The position numbers and the translations under genes are program-made. The notes below the pieces were generated by a model, which had not been told where the DNA came from, ran no database searches, and was given only the letters and a program-made list of their open reading frames with translations. From Rhizobium sp. BT04 (lineage in GTDB: Bacteria; Pseudomonadota; Alphaproteobacteria; Rhizobiales; Rhizobiaceae): a DNA stretch of 64,000 bases. The stretch lies in NCBI RefSeq assembly GCF_030053135.1, contig NZ_CP125652.1:3404501-3468500 (forward strand), given 5' to 3'. Positions 1 to 8,582 of this stretch are shown piece by piece. The stretch's first letter is position 1. Every line of letters starts with the position of its first letter.

Positions 1-293
1 CCGGCGATGCCGTCAAAGCGGCCGCCGTCCGGCACGGTGTCGGAATGCGAGCCGATCATGATCGTGCCGAGCCACGGTTTTCGGCCTGTCCGCCGGCCGA
101 TCAGATTGCCGGCGGCATCGATCCGCGTTTCCAGTCCCGCCGCCTTCATCCGCGCTTCGATATAGGCCCGGCCGTCGAGAAAGAGGGGAGAGAAGGCTCG
201 CCGCGTCCAGGGATGCCCCGGCTCGGTAATCCCGGCCAGCGCCTCGATATCTGCAGCGATCCGGTCGGCATTGACGGGAAGATTGCGGCTCAT
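1..293 (-). CDS. M20-family Zn hydrolase (N-carbamoyl amino acid hydrolase / allantoate amidohydrolase type), 3' end outside window
   Basis: Only the first 97 codons are inside the window; the gene runs off the left edge. The visible part carries the first M20 metal motif GSHSDTVPDGGRFDG, with His83 and Asp85 as the expected ligand and catalytic base-support residues. Enzymes of this subgroup remove the carbamoyl group from N-carbamoyl amino acids or hydrolyse allantoate. The ATG at 293 overlaps the TGA of the upstream amidohydrolase (ATGA), which fixes the start and implies translational coupling. With an upstream hydantoinase-like gene, a ring-opening then decarbamoylation sequence is the natural inference. 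The substrate cannot be told from this fragment. Confidence 0.8.
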   Translation of the reverse strand, partial: MSRNLPVNADRIAADIEALAGITEPGHPWTRRAFSPLFLDGRAYIEARMKAAGLETRIDAAGNLIGRRTGRKPWLGTIMIGSHSDTVPDGGRFDGIA

Positions 294-1669
294 GCTTCAG
301 CTTCCGCAATGACTTGGCGCGGCAACGGCCGCACGAAGCGCCCGGTACCGGGCTCGGCCAGCACCTTCGCACCCTCGGCGATCTTTTCGCCACGCAGGTA
401 AGTGGCCGAGACGGTCCAGGGCAGGCGGATGCCGTTATAGGGGCTCCAGCCGACGACGTTGTTGCCGCTCGCTGCGGCGTCATAGACGCTATCGCGCGGC
501 TCCAGCACGACGATATCGGCATCCTTGCCAGGCGTCAGCGCGCCCTTGATATGGTCGAGCCGGAAATGTTTCGCCGGGTTCTCCGCCATCAGCCTGGCGG
601 CCCATGTCAGCGGAATGCCGCGCTCGATGGCACCTTTGACGAAAAGCGGCACCATCACTTCAAGGCCGGGAACACCGGAGGCGTTGGCGAGCATGTCGGG
701 ATTGGTTTTGCGGTTTTCCGACCAGCTGACGTGATCGGTCGAGACCAGCCAGACATCGCCCTCCGCCACCTTCCTCCAGAGCCTCTCCACCTCGGCGCGC
801 GGCCGCACCGGCGGATTGATCTTCGCCTTGCCGCCGAGGCGCTTCACGTCGTTTTCCTCGTCGAGCGTCAGGTAGTGGATGCAGCATTCGACCGTCGCCG
901 CAAAACCGTCGCGGCGATAGGAGCGCGCGATATCGTAGCCGCGCCCGAGCGAGCAGTGCACCACATGCGCCGGGCAGTGGGTGGCAGCACCCGTCTCGAA
1001 GATCGTGTGCATCGCCAGCAACTCGGTGATCGGCGGCCGCGACAGGCCGTGCGCCCGCCAGTCGCTGATGCCGCTTGCCTTCACCTGCTCGATGTAGCTG
1101 CGCACCGCCTCGTCGTCCTCATTGTGCACGCCCGCCGTCAGCCCCGTCGGCGCAATTGCCGCAAAACAGGCGTCGAGCAGAGCCGGCGGAATGCGCGGAA
1201 AGCGCTTGGGGTCGGTGCCGAAGGTCGAGAATTTGAAGGCGGCGACACCTGCCTCCACCATTTCGCGGATCCGCGCCGGGCCTTCTTCCGGATCGATGGT
1301 GCCGTAAAGCGCAAAGTCGACGCGCGCCTGCGGACCGGCATGGTCGATCTTCCGCTTCACCGCCGCTGCTGAGCAGACGAGATCGCCCTCGTCATAGGGC
1401 ATGTCGACGATGACAGTCACGCCTCCTGCCGCCGCCGAGCGCGTCGACCAGATGAAATCCTCCTGGTCCTTCTGCGAAAGCGAATGCACCTGCGCGTCGA
1501 TCGCACCGGGCAGGATCAGCGCTTTGCCGAGCAGATGCCGTTCGCGCGCCGCCGGCGGCGCCCCGAGGCCGACCTCGGCGATCTCACCGTCGCGCACGGC
1601 GACATAGCCCTGCTCGAGAATGCGGTCCGGCAGCACCACCGTGCCCTGCAGAACGAGATCGAAATCCAT
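290..1669 (-). CDS. Amidohydrolase of the allantoinase / hydantoinase / dihydroorotase family
   Basis: A 459-residue cyclic-amide hydrolase. Seen in order: beta-sandwich N-terminus, the metal motif DAQVH (Asp58, Gln60, His62), the probable carboxylated lysine Lys146 in AAFKFS, His182 in VHNED, His238 in VVHCS, Asp312 in STDH, and the returning beta-sandwich with GKDADIVVLEP. The first histidine of the usual DxHxH pair is Gln here, a variant I recall from some dihydroorotases. I chose ATG 1669 over the TTG at 1690 because GGGAG lies at good spacing before it and the family begins here. It is the middle gene of an operon: 21 bases after the lyase-like gene, overlapping the M20 hydrolase by four. 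Probable role: opening a hydantoin- or ureide-like ring; the substrate is unknown. Confidence 0.8.
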   Translation of the reverse strand: MDFDLVLQGTVVLPDRILEQGYVAVRDGEIAEVGLGAPPAARERHLLGKALILPGAIDAQVHSLSQKDQEDFIWSTRSAAAGGVTVIVDMPYDEGDLVCSAAAVKRKIDHAGPQARVDFALYGTIDPEEGPARIREMVEAGVAAFKFSTFGTDPKRFPRIPPALLDACFAAIAPTGLTAGVHNEDDEAVRSYIEQVKASGISDWRAHGLSRPPITELLAMHTIFETGAATHCPAHVVHCSLGRGYDIARSYRRDGFAATVECCIHYLTLDEENDVKRLGGKAKINPPVRPRAEVERLWRKVAEGDVWLVSTDHVSWSENRKTNPDMLANASGVPGLEVMVPLFVKGAIERGIPLTWAARLMAENPAKHFRLDHIKGALTPGKDADIVVLEPRDSVYDAAASGNNVVGWSPYNGIRLPWTVSATYLRGEKIAEGAKVLAEPGTGRFVRPLPRQVIAEAEA

Positions 1670-1690
1670 GCCGCTTCTCCCTAAGCTCAA

Positions 1691-3277
1691 TCAGACTATT
1701 GCCGGCTCCTGGCTGGGCAGCCGCTCTTCGATACGCTGCAGCGAGCCGAGCGCGAAGAAGTCGTCGAAGGAGGCGATTGGCACCTGCTCGATCAGCTTCG
1801 AGAGGAACTCGTCCGAGCCGAGCTCTTCCTCGATCGCCTCCACCTCCGCCGAAAGCGGCCGGTCCACGGTATAGAATTCGGCATGTTTGCGCACGACCGC
1901 GTAGAGCATGGCGGCGACGCCCTTCGGTTCATCGCCGAGAATGTCGATCGCCTGGGCCGACAGCAGCGCCTCGAGGGCTGCGAGGCGCTTCAGCGCCCGC
2001 ATCTGCCGATCGAAGCGTTCGATGACGAGCGGCAGGAAGGCGGCCTCGTCCTCAAGACCCGCCGCGACGACCAGCGACTGGGCCGACACGGGATTCGACA
2101 TCGACAGCACGCGCGAGAAGATCTCGCCGGCAAGTTTGATGATCGGCCCGAAACCGGTGGCGATCCGCCCCGGCGGCACCAGATTGACCGGCAGATCGCG
2201 CCGCTGGCCGTTGCCGAGAATGACGCAGCGGTTGAAGGCGTTGCGCGCCGCATGCGCCATGCAGAGCGCGGCCGATTCGAGCAGGATCGTCACATCGAGC
2301 GGCAGAGAACCGCCCGACGTCATCACCCGGCCTTCGACGACGACGGGATTGTCGTCCGAGCGCCCGGTGGCCGCAAGGATCTTGTGGCCGGTCGATAAAA
2401 GGTTTTCGATCACCGCGCCGAACACCTGGGCGATCATGCGCAGGCTGAGCGGATCCTGCACATGTGTTGCGACGGGCCAGTTCCATTCGTCGGAGGCATT
2501 GCAAAGCCAGGCGCCGATCAGCGCTTCGCGCGCCGTTCCGACATGCCGGACCGCCTTCCAGGGATCGCGGGACGCGCCGAGCGCGCCGGCCGCCATCATC
2601 GCCGTTGCCAGCAGGACGCGGATCGAGGCAGCAGCATTGCGCGTCGTTTCCGCCGCCGAGGCAAAGCTCACCGCATTGATGCTGAGCGAGGCGAGGCTGT
2701 CGCGTGGCGCCATCCGCATTGGTTCCAGCCCGGCGGCCCGGAAGGCCTCGGCCGCCTGCATCCGGTTGCCGCGATAGATCGCTTCGCCGACGCCGGTCAG
2801 CACCGCGCCGATCTGCCCCATCAGGCCGATATCCGCACAGCCGATCGAGCCGGTGCGGCGTACGACCGGGATGAGATCGGCCTCGAGCATCCTGATATAG
2901 GCCTGGATCAGCTCCGGCGTGCAGCCGACCTGCCCGGTCAGCGCCGTGTTGATACGGATCGCCATGGCATTGCGCACAATATTGCAGGAAAAGGGGGTGC
3001 CGGTGCCGAAATGATGGGCGCGCACCAGGCCGAGATTGAAGGTGTCGAGTTCGTCGGCCGACCACTCCACATCCTTCATGGCGCCGACGCCGGTCGTCGA
3101 GCCGTAAACGGGCATGCCGGAGGCAATCGCATCCTCGACGATCTCGCGGGCGATCGCGATGCGGGCCATGCCTGTCGCCGAAGCCGAAATCTTAGCCTTG
3201 CCCGCACCAATCGTCACCATCTCGGCAAAACCGAGCGGTTGTCCGGAAAGTTCGATGCCAAGGCGTTCGTGCTTCAT
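1691..3277 (-). CDS. Aromatic amino acid ammonia-lyase-fold protein lacking the MIO triad
   Basis: At 528 residues it has the length and fold signature of histidine ammonia-lyase: VYGSTTGVG (Tyr58), a histidine pair at 88-89 in the loop before GTG, QDPLSLR (274-280), DDNP (308-311). The Ala-Ser-Gly that self-cyclises into the MIO prosthetic group, expected after GSxG, reads Cys147-Ala148-Asp149. The family Tyr of QDxYSxR is Leu277, the LLNG Asn region reads SLSIN, and QEDH reads LEDE (408-411). A classical MIO-dependent histidine or phenylalanine ammonia-lyase is therefore unlikely. MIO-free relatives exist (I recall ergothionase as one). It leads the operon, with GGGGAG before ATG 3277. An automatic 'hutH' label would mislead; the true reaction is unknown. 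Confidence 0.8.
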   Translation of the reverse strand: MKHERLGIELSGQPLGFAEMVTIGAGKAKISASATGMARIAIAREIVEDAIASGMPVYGSTTGVGAMKDVEWSADELDTFNLGLVRAHHFGTGTPFSCNIVRNAMAIRINTALTGQVGCTPELIQAYIRMLEADLIPVVRRTGSIGCADIGLMGQIGAVLTGVGEAIYRGNRMQAAEAFRAAGLEPMRMAPRDSLASLSINAVSFASAAETTRNAAASIRVLLATAMMAAGALGASRDPWKAVRHVGTAREALIGAWLCNASDEWNWPVATHVQDPLSLRMIAQVFGAVIENLLSTGHKILAATGRSDDNPVVVEGRVMTSGGSLPLDVTILLESAALCMAHAARNAFNRCVILGNGQRRDLPVNLVPPGRIATGFGPIIKLAGEIFSRVLSMSNPVSAQSLVVAAGLEDEAAFLPLVIERFDRQMRALKRLAALEALLSAQAIDILGDEPKGVAAMLYAVVRKHAEFYTVDRPLSAEVEAIEEELGSDEFLSKLIEQVPIASFDDFFALGSLQRIEERLPSQEPAIV

Positions 3278-3353
3278 GTGCCTATCTCCCCAGAACAGGA
3301 TGATTCTAGGCCGGATCGGCTTAAAATCTGAATCCTGTTCTAAATTAAAGAGT

Positions 3354-3405
3354 CAGAGCATGACGTCGCCCGAAAACCGCTCACACTTTTCGGTATCATG
3401 CTCTG
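3354..3405. repeat. Rhizobial palindromic intergenic repeat, family A, copy 1
   Basis: CAGAGCATGA and TCATGCTCTG form a perfect 10-bp outer stem around a core CCCGAAAACCGCTCACACTT. The core is nearly the same as the reverse complement of the copy at 54256. Resembles the rhizobial RIME class of intergenic mosaic elements. It lies between the 5' ends of the lyase operon and the 3' end of ubiB. Confidence 0.75.
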
Positions 3406-3479
3406 AATCTCAGACTAAGCGAGCACTCCGTCACATGGGATATCCCAAATGCCGAACACAGCATGTTTTTGGCAGGCGG

Positions 3480-5054
3480 TCAGCTCAGCATCCAGGCAAT
3501 ATAGACAAGCGTCAATGCGATGATCCAAAGCGCGATCCTGGCCGAGCGGTTGTACCGCGCTTCGGCCTTGCCGATCGCCTCCGCCGTCTCAGCGTCGAAG
3601 CGCAGCCCGTGCTCGCTCATATGCAGAAGCTGATGGTGGAATTTTTCGGTCTTCGCTGCGATTTCGGGCACGGCTTCGGCGAGCTTTACCGCCGCCTTCA
3701 GCCCATCCTTGAGATCCGTGGCGATCCGCTTCGGCCCGAGATTGGTGCGGATCCAGTCACCGACGACGGGCTCGGATGCCTTCCACATGTTGAAGCGCGG
3801 ATTGAGCATGCGCGACACGCCTTCGACCACGACCATGGTCTTCTGCAGCATCACTAGCTCCGGCCGCGTCGCCATGTCGAAGAGTTCGGTCACTTCGAAC
3901 AGCAATGTCAGCAGCTTGCCCATCGAGATCGTCTCGGCCGGCTGTCCATGGATCGGCTCGCCGATCGCCCGGATCGCCTGGGCGAAGCTCTCGACATTGT
4001 GGTGGCCGGGCACATAGCCGGCCTCGAAATGCACCTCGGCGACGCGGATATAGTCACGGGTGATGAAGCCATAGAGGATTTCGGCGAGGAACCGCCGCTC
4101 CTTCTTGCCCAGCCGCCCGACGATGCCCATGTCGACGGCGACGATCATCCCGTCCGCATCGACGAAGAGGTTGCCCGGATGCATGTCGGCATGGAAGAAG
4201 CCGTCGCGCAGCGTGTGGCGCAGGAACGACTGGATCAGCGTATCGGCAAGCAGGTTGAGATCGTGGCCGGCCGCGCGCAGGCCCTCGACATCGGACATCC
4301 TCGTGCCGTCGATCCACTCCATGGTGATGACGTCGCGCCCGGTGCGCTCCCAGTCGACTTTCGGCACGCGGAAGCCGGGATCCTTTTCGGTATTCTCGGC
4401 GATCTCGGAAAGGGCGGCTGCCTCCAGGCGAAGATCCATCTCCACCTTGGTTGTCTGCTCCAGCGTCTTCGTCACCTCGACCGGGCGCAGCCGCCGGCTG
4501 GACGCCAGGAAACGCTCCTGCATATGGGCAACGAGATACATCGCCTCGATGTCATGGGCAAAGCGCTGGCGCACGCCGGGCCGCACGATCTTGACGGCGA
4601 CTTTCTTCCGGCCCTCGGCGCTATCGACCTCGGCCGGATGCACCTGCGCGATCGAGGCGGCGGCGATCGGATCGCCGAAGCTCGCATAGAGCTCGCCGAT
4701 CGGCCGTCCGAGCGAGCCTTCGATATTGGCCTTGGCGGCTGCCGAGGGAAAGAAGGCCATGCGGTCCTGAAGCTGCGACAGGTCGTTGGCGAATTCGACG
4801 CCGACGACATCCGGCCGCGTCGCCAGGAACTGCCCGATCTTCACATAGGAGGGACCGAGCCGCTCGACAGCCTGGGCCAACCGGTCGCTGCGCTTCTGAT
4901 GCCGCGCCTTGCTTCGCTCGAAAACCGTGACGAAGGATTTGGCAAGCGCGATCGGCGGCGGCAAGCCTTCGGACGGAAGCGCCGACACGACGCCCTCACG
5001 CACGAGCACCCAGCCGACGCGCCAGAGGCGGAAATAAGCTCCGAAAGTGCTCAT
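3480..5054 (-). CDS. ubiB: UbiB-family ubiquinone biosynthesis protein (atypical ABC1/ADCK kinase)
   Basis: 524 residues with the UbiB hallmarks: the KxGQ motif in KIGQFLATRPDVVG near residue 72, the VAKIVRPG-like VAVKIVRPGV segment, HADMHPGNLFV as the catalytic-loop equivalent, VDMGIVG as the metal-binding DFG equivalent, and a C-terminal hydrophobic tail (IALWIIALTLVYIAWML) that would anchor it in the membrane. The family is needed for ubiquinone biosynthesis and has ATPase/kinase-like activity; it is often misnamed 2-polyprenylphenol hydroxylase. It lies 50 bases after ubiE on the same strand, so the two probably form one transcript. Confidence 0.93.
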   Translation of the reverse strand: MSTFGAYFRLWRVGWVLVREGVVSALPSEGLPPPIALAKSFVTVFERSKARHQKRSDRLAQAVERLGPSYVKIGQFLATRPDVVGVEFANDLSQLQDRMAFFPSAAAKANIEGSLGRPIGELYASFGDPIAAASIAQVHPAEVDSAEGRKKVAVKIVRPGVRQRFAHDIEAMYLVAHMQERFLASSRRLRPVEVTKTLEQTTKVEMDLRLEAAALSEIAENTEKDPGFRVPKVDWERTGRDVITMEWIDGTRMSDVEGLRAAGHDLNLLADTLIQSFLRHTLRDGFFHADMHPGNLFVDADGMIVAVDMGIVGRLGKKERRFLAEILYGFITRDYIRVAEVHFEAGYVPGHHNVESFAQAIRAIGEPIHGQPAETISMGKLLTLLFEVTELFDMATRPELVMLQKTMVVVEGVSRMLNPRFNMWKASEPVVGDWIRTNLGPKRIATDLKDGLKAAVKLAEAVPEIAAKTEKFHHQLLHMSEHGLRFDAETAEAIGKAEARYNRSARIALWIIALTLVYIAWMLS

Positions 5055-5104
5055 GCAGGTTTGCCTGCTTGCGAAGCCGCGACCAATTTCTCCACCCTCA
5101 TCCC

Positions 5105-5881
5105 TCAGAGCTTCCAGCCGGAGTGGAGTGCGGCAATGCCGCCGGTGTAATTGGTGTAGGTGACGCGCGAAAAGCCGGCCTGGCGGATCATTGCCGCAAA
5201 ATTCTCCTGGTTCGGGAACTTGCGGATCGATTCCACCAAATATTGATAGGGTTCGGCATCGCCGGTGATCGCCTTGCCGAATTGCGGAATGGCATTGAAC
5301 GACCAGGCATCGTAGATCTTGTCGAGAAGCGGCATGTCGACTTCGGAAAATTCCAGCACCAGCAGCCGCCCGCCGCGCTTCAAGACGCGATAGGCCTCAG
5401 ACAGCGCTACGTCGATCCTCGGCACGTTGCGGATGCCGAAGGCGATCGTATAGGCATCGAAGCTGCCTGCCTCGAAGGGCAGTTCCTCGGCATTCGCCTC
5501 GACGAAGGTGAGATTGCCGGAAAGCTTCTTCTTCTCAGCCCGCTCGGCGCCGACGCCGAGCATCGAGCCGTTGATGTCGAGCACGGTGGCATGCGCCTGT
5601 CTGCCCGAGGCCTCGACGATGCGGAAGGCGATGTCGCCGGTGCCGCCGGCAACGTCGAGCACCTTGTAGCCCGGTTCCTTGCGCGGGTTCAGCGCCGAGA
5701 TCATCGCATCCTTCCAGGCGCGGTGCATGCCCATCGACATGACGTCGTTCATGATGTCGTAGCGCTTGGCGACCTTGTGGAACACCTGGTTGACCAGGCC
5801 CTGCTTCTCGCCGTCCGACACCTCGCGGAAGCCATAGGAGGTCTCCATGCCGCCGTCGGCGGAGGTGCGGCTTTCTGACAT
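5105..5881 (-). CDS. ubiE: Ubiquinone/menaquinone C-methyltransferase UbiE
   Basis: A 258-residue class I SAM methyltransferase: [14 protein letters not shown] is the SAM-binding motif [24 protein letters not shown] is the motif II region, followed by [13 protein letters not shown]. It C-methylates the quinone ring during ubiquinone synthesis. The reading frame is open upstream, but ATG 5881 (MSESRTS) has a GGAG 10 bases before it and matches the family length, so the 36-residue extension is rejected. First gene of the ubiE-ubiB pair, divergent from mutM across about 150 bases, the usual alphaproteobacterial arrangement. Confidence 0.95.
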   Translation of the reverse strand: MSESRTSADGGMETSYGFREVSDGEKQGLVNQVFHKVAKRYDIMNDVMSMGMHRAWKDAMISALNPRKEPGYKVLDVAGGTGDIAFRIVEASGRQAHATVLDINGSMLGVGAERAEKKKLSGNLTFVEANAEELPFEAGSFDAYTIAFGIRNVPRIDVALSEAYRVLKRGGRLLVLEFSEVDMPLLDKIYDAWSFNAIPQFGKAITGDAEPYQYLVESIRKFPNQENFAAMIRQAGFSRVTYTNYTGGIAALHSGWKL

Positions 5882-6030
5882 CAGACTGCTCCATTCCTTA
5901 AGATTCGGGCGCGGCGGCCATAGCGAAAGACGGCGCGCGACGTTATCACTGGGCCGCGCTCTCCGCGGCACCTTGGCGCTATAGCGCACATCGCCGTCGG
6001 TTGAAACACGTTAGATATAGATGGGTTAAG

Positions 6031-6921
6031 ATGCCGGAATTGCCAGAAGTCGAAACGGTGAAACGCGGCCTGACGCCGGCGATGGAGGGGGCTCGCGTCA
6101 CCAGGCTGGAGCTGCGCCGCGGCGATCTGCGCTTTCCCTTTCCCGATGCTTTCGCCGACAGGGTTTCCGGCCGCACCATTATCGGTCTCGGCCGTCGCGC
6201 CAAATATCTGCTGGTCGATCTCGACGACGGCAACACGCTGATTTCCCATCTCGGCATGTCCGGCTCCTTTCGCATCGAGGAGGGTGCAGCCTCCGCCATA
6301 CCAGGCGAATTCCACCATGCCCGTGCGAAGGACGAGAAGCACGATCACGTCGTCTTTCATCTCGAAGGTTCGGGCGGCCCGCGCCGCGTCGTCTACAACG
6401 ATCCGCGCCGGTTCGGCTTCATGGATATGGTGGGGCGGGCCGATCTCGCCGCCCATCCGTTCTTCCGCGATCTCGGCCCGGAGCCGACGGGAAACGAGCT
6501 TGGCGCCACCTATCTCGCCGAACGTTTCCGCGACAAGGCGCAGCCGCTGAAAAGCGCGCTGCTTGACCAGAAAAACATTGCCGGTCTCGGCAATATATAT
6601 GTCTGCGAGGCACTGTGGCGCTCGCATCTTTCGCCGATCCGCGCCGCCGGCACGCTGGTGACGGCAGGGGGCCGGCCGAAGGCGCAGCTCGACCTGCTCG
6701 TCGCCGCGATCCGCGACGTTATCGCCGATGCGATCGCCGCCGGCGGATCGTCGCTACGCGACCATATCCAGACCGACGGATCGCTCGGCTACTTCCAGCA
6801 TTCCTTCTCCGTCTATGATCGCGAAGGTCAGGCTTGCCGCACGCCCGGCTGCGGCGGTACGGTCACCCGTATCGTCCAGGCGGGCCGCTCCACCTTCTAT
6901 TGCGCCACCTGCCAGAAATAA
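6031..6921 (+). CDS. mutM: Formamidopyrimidine-DNA glycosylase (Fpg/MutM)
   Basis: 296 residues. The mature N-terminus PELPEV supplies the catalytic Pro1 and Glu2, so translation must start at ATG 6031; the in-frame ATG 30 bases earlier would bury the catalytic proline. Helix-two-turn-helix segment [20 protein letters not shown] and a C-terminal zinc finger CRTPGC...FYCATC are intact. Excises 8-oxoguanine and formamidopyrimidines. It is followed after 24 bases by an enoyl-CoA hydratase gene on the same strand. Confidence 0.96.
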   Translation: MPELPEVETVKRGLTPAMEGARVTRLELRRGDLRFPFPDAFADRVSGRTIIGLGRRAKYLLVDLDDGNTLISHLGMSGSFRIEEGAASAIPGEFHHARAKDEKHDHVVFHLEGSGGPRRVVYNDPRRFGFMDMVGRADLAAHPFFRDLGPEPTGNELGATYLAERFRDKAQPLKSALLDQKNIAGLGNIYVCEALWRSHLSPIRAAGTLVTAGGRPKAQLDLLVAAIRDVIADAIAAGGSSLRDHIQTDGSLGYFQHSFSVYDREGQACRTPGCGGTVTRIVQAGRSTFYCATCQK

Positions 6922-6945
6922 GAGTGAGAAACCCGGGAGAACAGC

Positions 6946-7719
6946 ATGGCCTATGAGACCCTGATCGTCGAAACCCGAGGCAATGTCGGCCTCGTCACGC
7001 TGAACCGGCCGCAGGCGCTGAACGCCCTGAATTCCACCGTGCTCAAGGAGTTGAAGCAGGCCTATGCCGGCTTCCACGCCGACGAGACGGTCGGCGCGAT
7101 CGTGCTCACCGGTTCCGAGCGCGCCTTTGCCGCCGGCGCCGATATCAAGGAGATGCAGGCGCTTCAATTTGCCGATATCTATAAGAGTGATTTCATCAGC
7201 GGCTGGGATGATGTCGCCAAGGCGCGCAAGCCTGTCATCGCCGCGGTCAGCGGTTTTGCCCTCGGCGGCGGCTGCGAGCTCGCCATGATGTGCGATTTCA
7301 TCATCGCCTCGGAAACGGCGAAGTTCGGCCAGCCGGAAATCACCCTGGGCGTCATTCCCGGCATGGGCGGCTCGCAGCGGCTGACGCGCGCCGTCGGCAA
7401 GGCGAAGGCGATGGATCTGATCCTGACCGGCCGGATGATGGATGCAGCCGAGGCGGAACGATCGGGACTCGTTTCGCGTGTGGTGGCGCCCGAGCGTCTG
7501 CTGGAAGAGGCTTTTGCCGCAGCCGAAAAGATCGCCTCGCTGTCGCGGCCCTCGGTCCTGATGGCCAAGGAGGCGGTCAGTCGCGCATTCGAGACGACGC
7601 TGGAGGAGGGCTTGCGTTTCGAGCGCCGGCTGTTTCACAGCCTCTTTGCCACCGACGACCAGAAAGAAGGCATGGCGGCCTTCGTCGAGAAGCGCAAACC
7701 GGCTTTTACGCACCGTTGA
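6946..7719 (+). CDS. Enoyl-CoA hydratase (crotonase family)
   Basis: 257 residues. The oxyanion-hole segment [11 protein letters not shown] and [15 protein letters not shown] are present, and the two catalytic glutamates are seen in the [19 protein letters not shown] region (PEITLG and the preceding CELAM). Hydrates trans-2-enoyl-CoA in fatty-acid beta-oxidation; short-chain specificity is likely from the length and from its likeness to bacterial FadB1/EchA8-type proteins. Start ATG 6946 follows CGGGAGAAC. Same strand and 24 bases after mutM, probably read through from it. Confidence 0.92.
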   Translation: MAYETLIVETRGNVGLVTLNRPQALNALNSTVLKELKQAYAGFHADETVGAIVLTGSERAFAAGADIKEMQALQFADIYKSDFISGWDDVAKARKPVIAAVSGFALGGGCELAMMCDFIIASETAKFGQPEITLGVIPGMGGSQRLTRAVGKAKAMDLILTGRMMDAAEAERSGLVSRVVAPERLLEEAFAAAEKIASLSRPSVLMAKEAVSRAFETTLEEGLRFERRLFHSLFATDDQKEGMAAFVEKRKPAFTHR

Positions 7720-7761
7720 AGGCTTTTCGGCGGTTCCCGCGGCAAAGCTTGAAAATCCGCG

Positions 7762-7789
7762 TTGACGTGGGCCGGCTTTAGAGTTATAT
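7762..7789 (+). promoter_or_regulatory. Probable housekeeping promoter of rpsT
   Basis: TTGACG (7762-7767), a 16-base spacer, then TTATAT (7784-7789). This is the best sigma-70-like site in the 190 bases before rpsT and would give a leader of about 115 nt. Confidence 0.55.
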
Positions 7790-7910
7790 GCCCGCCCACG
7801 GTTCGGAAAGCCGGTCTGGTTTTCCGCGATTGCTCCCGCATTGCTGGATTTTGTGGCCGCAAGGCCCGCGGTAATGGCGGAGTTTGTTCGAATTCTTGAG
7901 AGAGGCATCC

Positions 7911-8189
7911 ATGGCCAATACAACTTCGGCGAAAAAAGCGACCCGCAAGATCGCCCGCCGTACCGACGTCAATAAGGCTCGTCGCTCGCGCGTTCGTACT
8001 TTCGTTCGCCAGGTCGAAGAGGCCATCGCATCCGGTGACGCCGTCAAGGCGAAGGAAGCTTTCCTGGCTGCTCAGCCCGAGCTTGCCCGCGCCGCCAGCA
8101 AGGGCGTGCTGCACGCCAACACGGCCTCGCGCAAGGTCTCGCGTCTGGCCGCTCGTGTGAAGGCGCTTTCGGTCACCGCGACCGCGTAA
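7911..8189 (+). CDS. rpsT: 30S ribosomal protein S20
   Basis: 92 residues, lysine/arginine rich, opening [17 protein letters not shown] as bacterial S20 does and ending in the helical [19 protein letters not shown]. It binds 16S rRNA in the small-subunit body. ATG 7911 is chosen over an in-frame ATG nine codons earlier because the family begins MANT and GAGAGG precedes it. It is monocistronic here: its own candidate promoter lies at 7762 and a strong terminator follows at 8220. rpsT immediately before dnaA is a common alphaproteobacterial order. Confidence 0.97.
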   Translation: MANTTSAKKATRKIARRTDVNKARRSRVRTFVRQVEEAIASGDAVKAKEAFLAAQPELARAASKGVLHANTASRKVSRLAARVKALSVTATA

Positions 8190-8219
8190 TCTTCCATTAA
8201 CGACCTCCTCGTTATGATT

Positions 8220-8245
8220 AGCCCGGTAATTTTACCGGGCTTTTT
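8220..8245 (+). terminator. Rho-independent terminator of rpsT
   Basis: AGCCCGGTAA and TTACCGGGCT pair around a short loop, followed by TTTTT. A textbook intrinsic terminator 30 bases after the rpsT stop. Confidence 0.92.
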
Positions 8246-8246
8246 C

Positions 8247-8518
8247 GATTCCGCCGATCAGCCCCCGTATGGTTAACCTCACGACTGTTTCGTGTCAGCG
8301 CCATGACAGGAAAAAGCGTTTAAAAACAAAGACTTGCGCTAGGATGCTTCTGCATTGCGCGACTCTGCCCCACGCTTCCGGGACCAGGGGGGAGTCAAGA
8401 AGATTTTTATTTTTTTTCTTTCCATGCGTGTCAAAATAGCCCGAACGGGGAATCTCCTTGATTCAAAAGCGATTCTTTTTTGACGCTGGTGTGACGCCCG
8501 AAAGGGGCGGGCGGAGTC
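8247..8518. promoter_or_regulatory. Cluster of six GANTC (CcrM methylation) sites in the dnaA leader
   Basis: GANTC occurs at 8247, 8361, 8392, 8460, 8471 and 8514: six sites in 272 bases, against about one expected by chance. In alphaproteobacteria CcrM methylates GANTC once per cell cycle, and methylation state in the dnaA promoter is known to affect dnaA expression in Caulobacter. The same stretch holds a T-rich tract at 8401-8422. The function here is inferred from position. Confidence 0.55.
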
Positions 8519-8553
8519 AATGGCCGCTTCTTAATTTTGCGTAAAATTCATCG

Positions 8554-8582
8554 TTGATATTGCCTTTTGATCCTGCCTAAAT
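8554..8582 (+). promoter_or_regulatory. Weak candidate promoter upstream of dnaA
   Basis: TTGATA (8554), 17-base spacer, CTAAAT (8577). It lies just after the GANTC cluster and would give a leader of roughly 550 nt. The rest of 8583-9144 holds a small hairpin (CCGTAAC/GTTACGG, 8716-8735) but no gene I can support and no clear TTATCCACA-type DnaA box. Confidence 0.3.

Noticed and set aside
1691..3277. Calling this gene hutH
   Set aside because: The MIO triad and several catalytic residues are missing and no other hut genes are adjacent.
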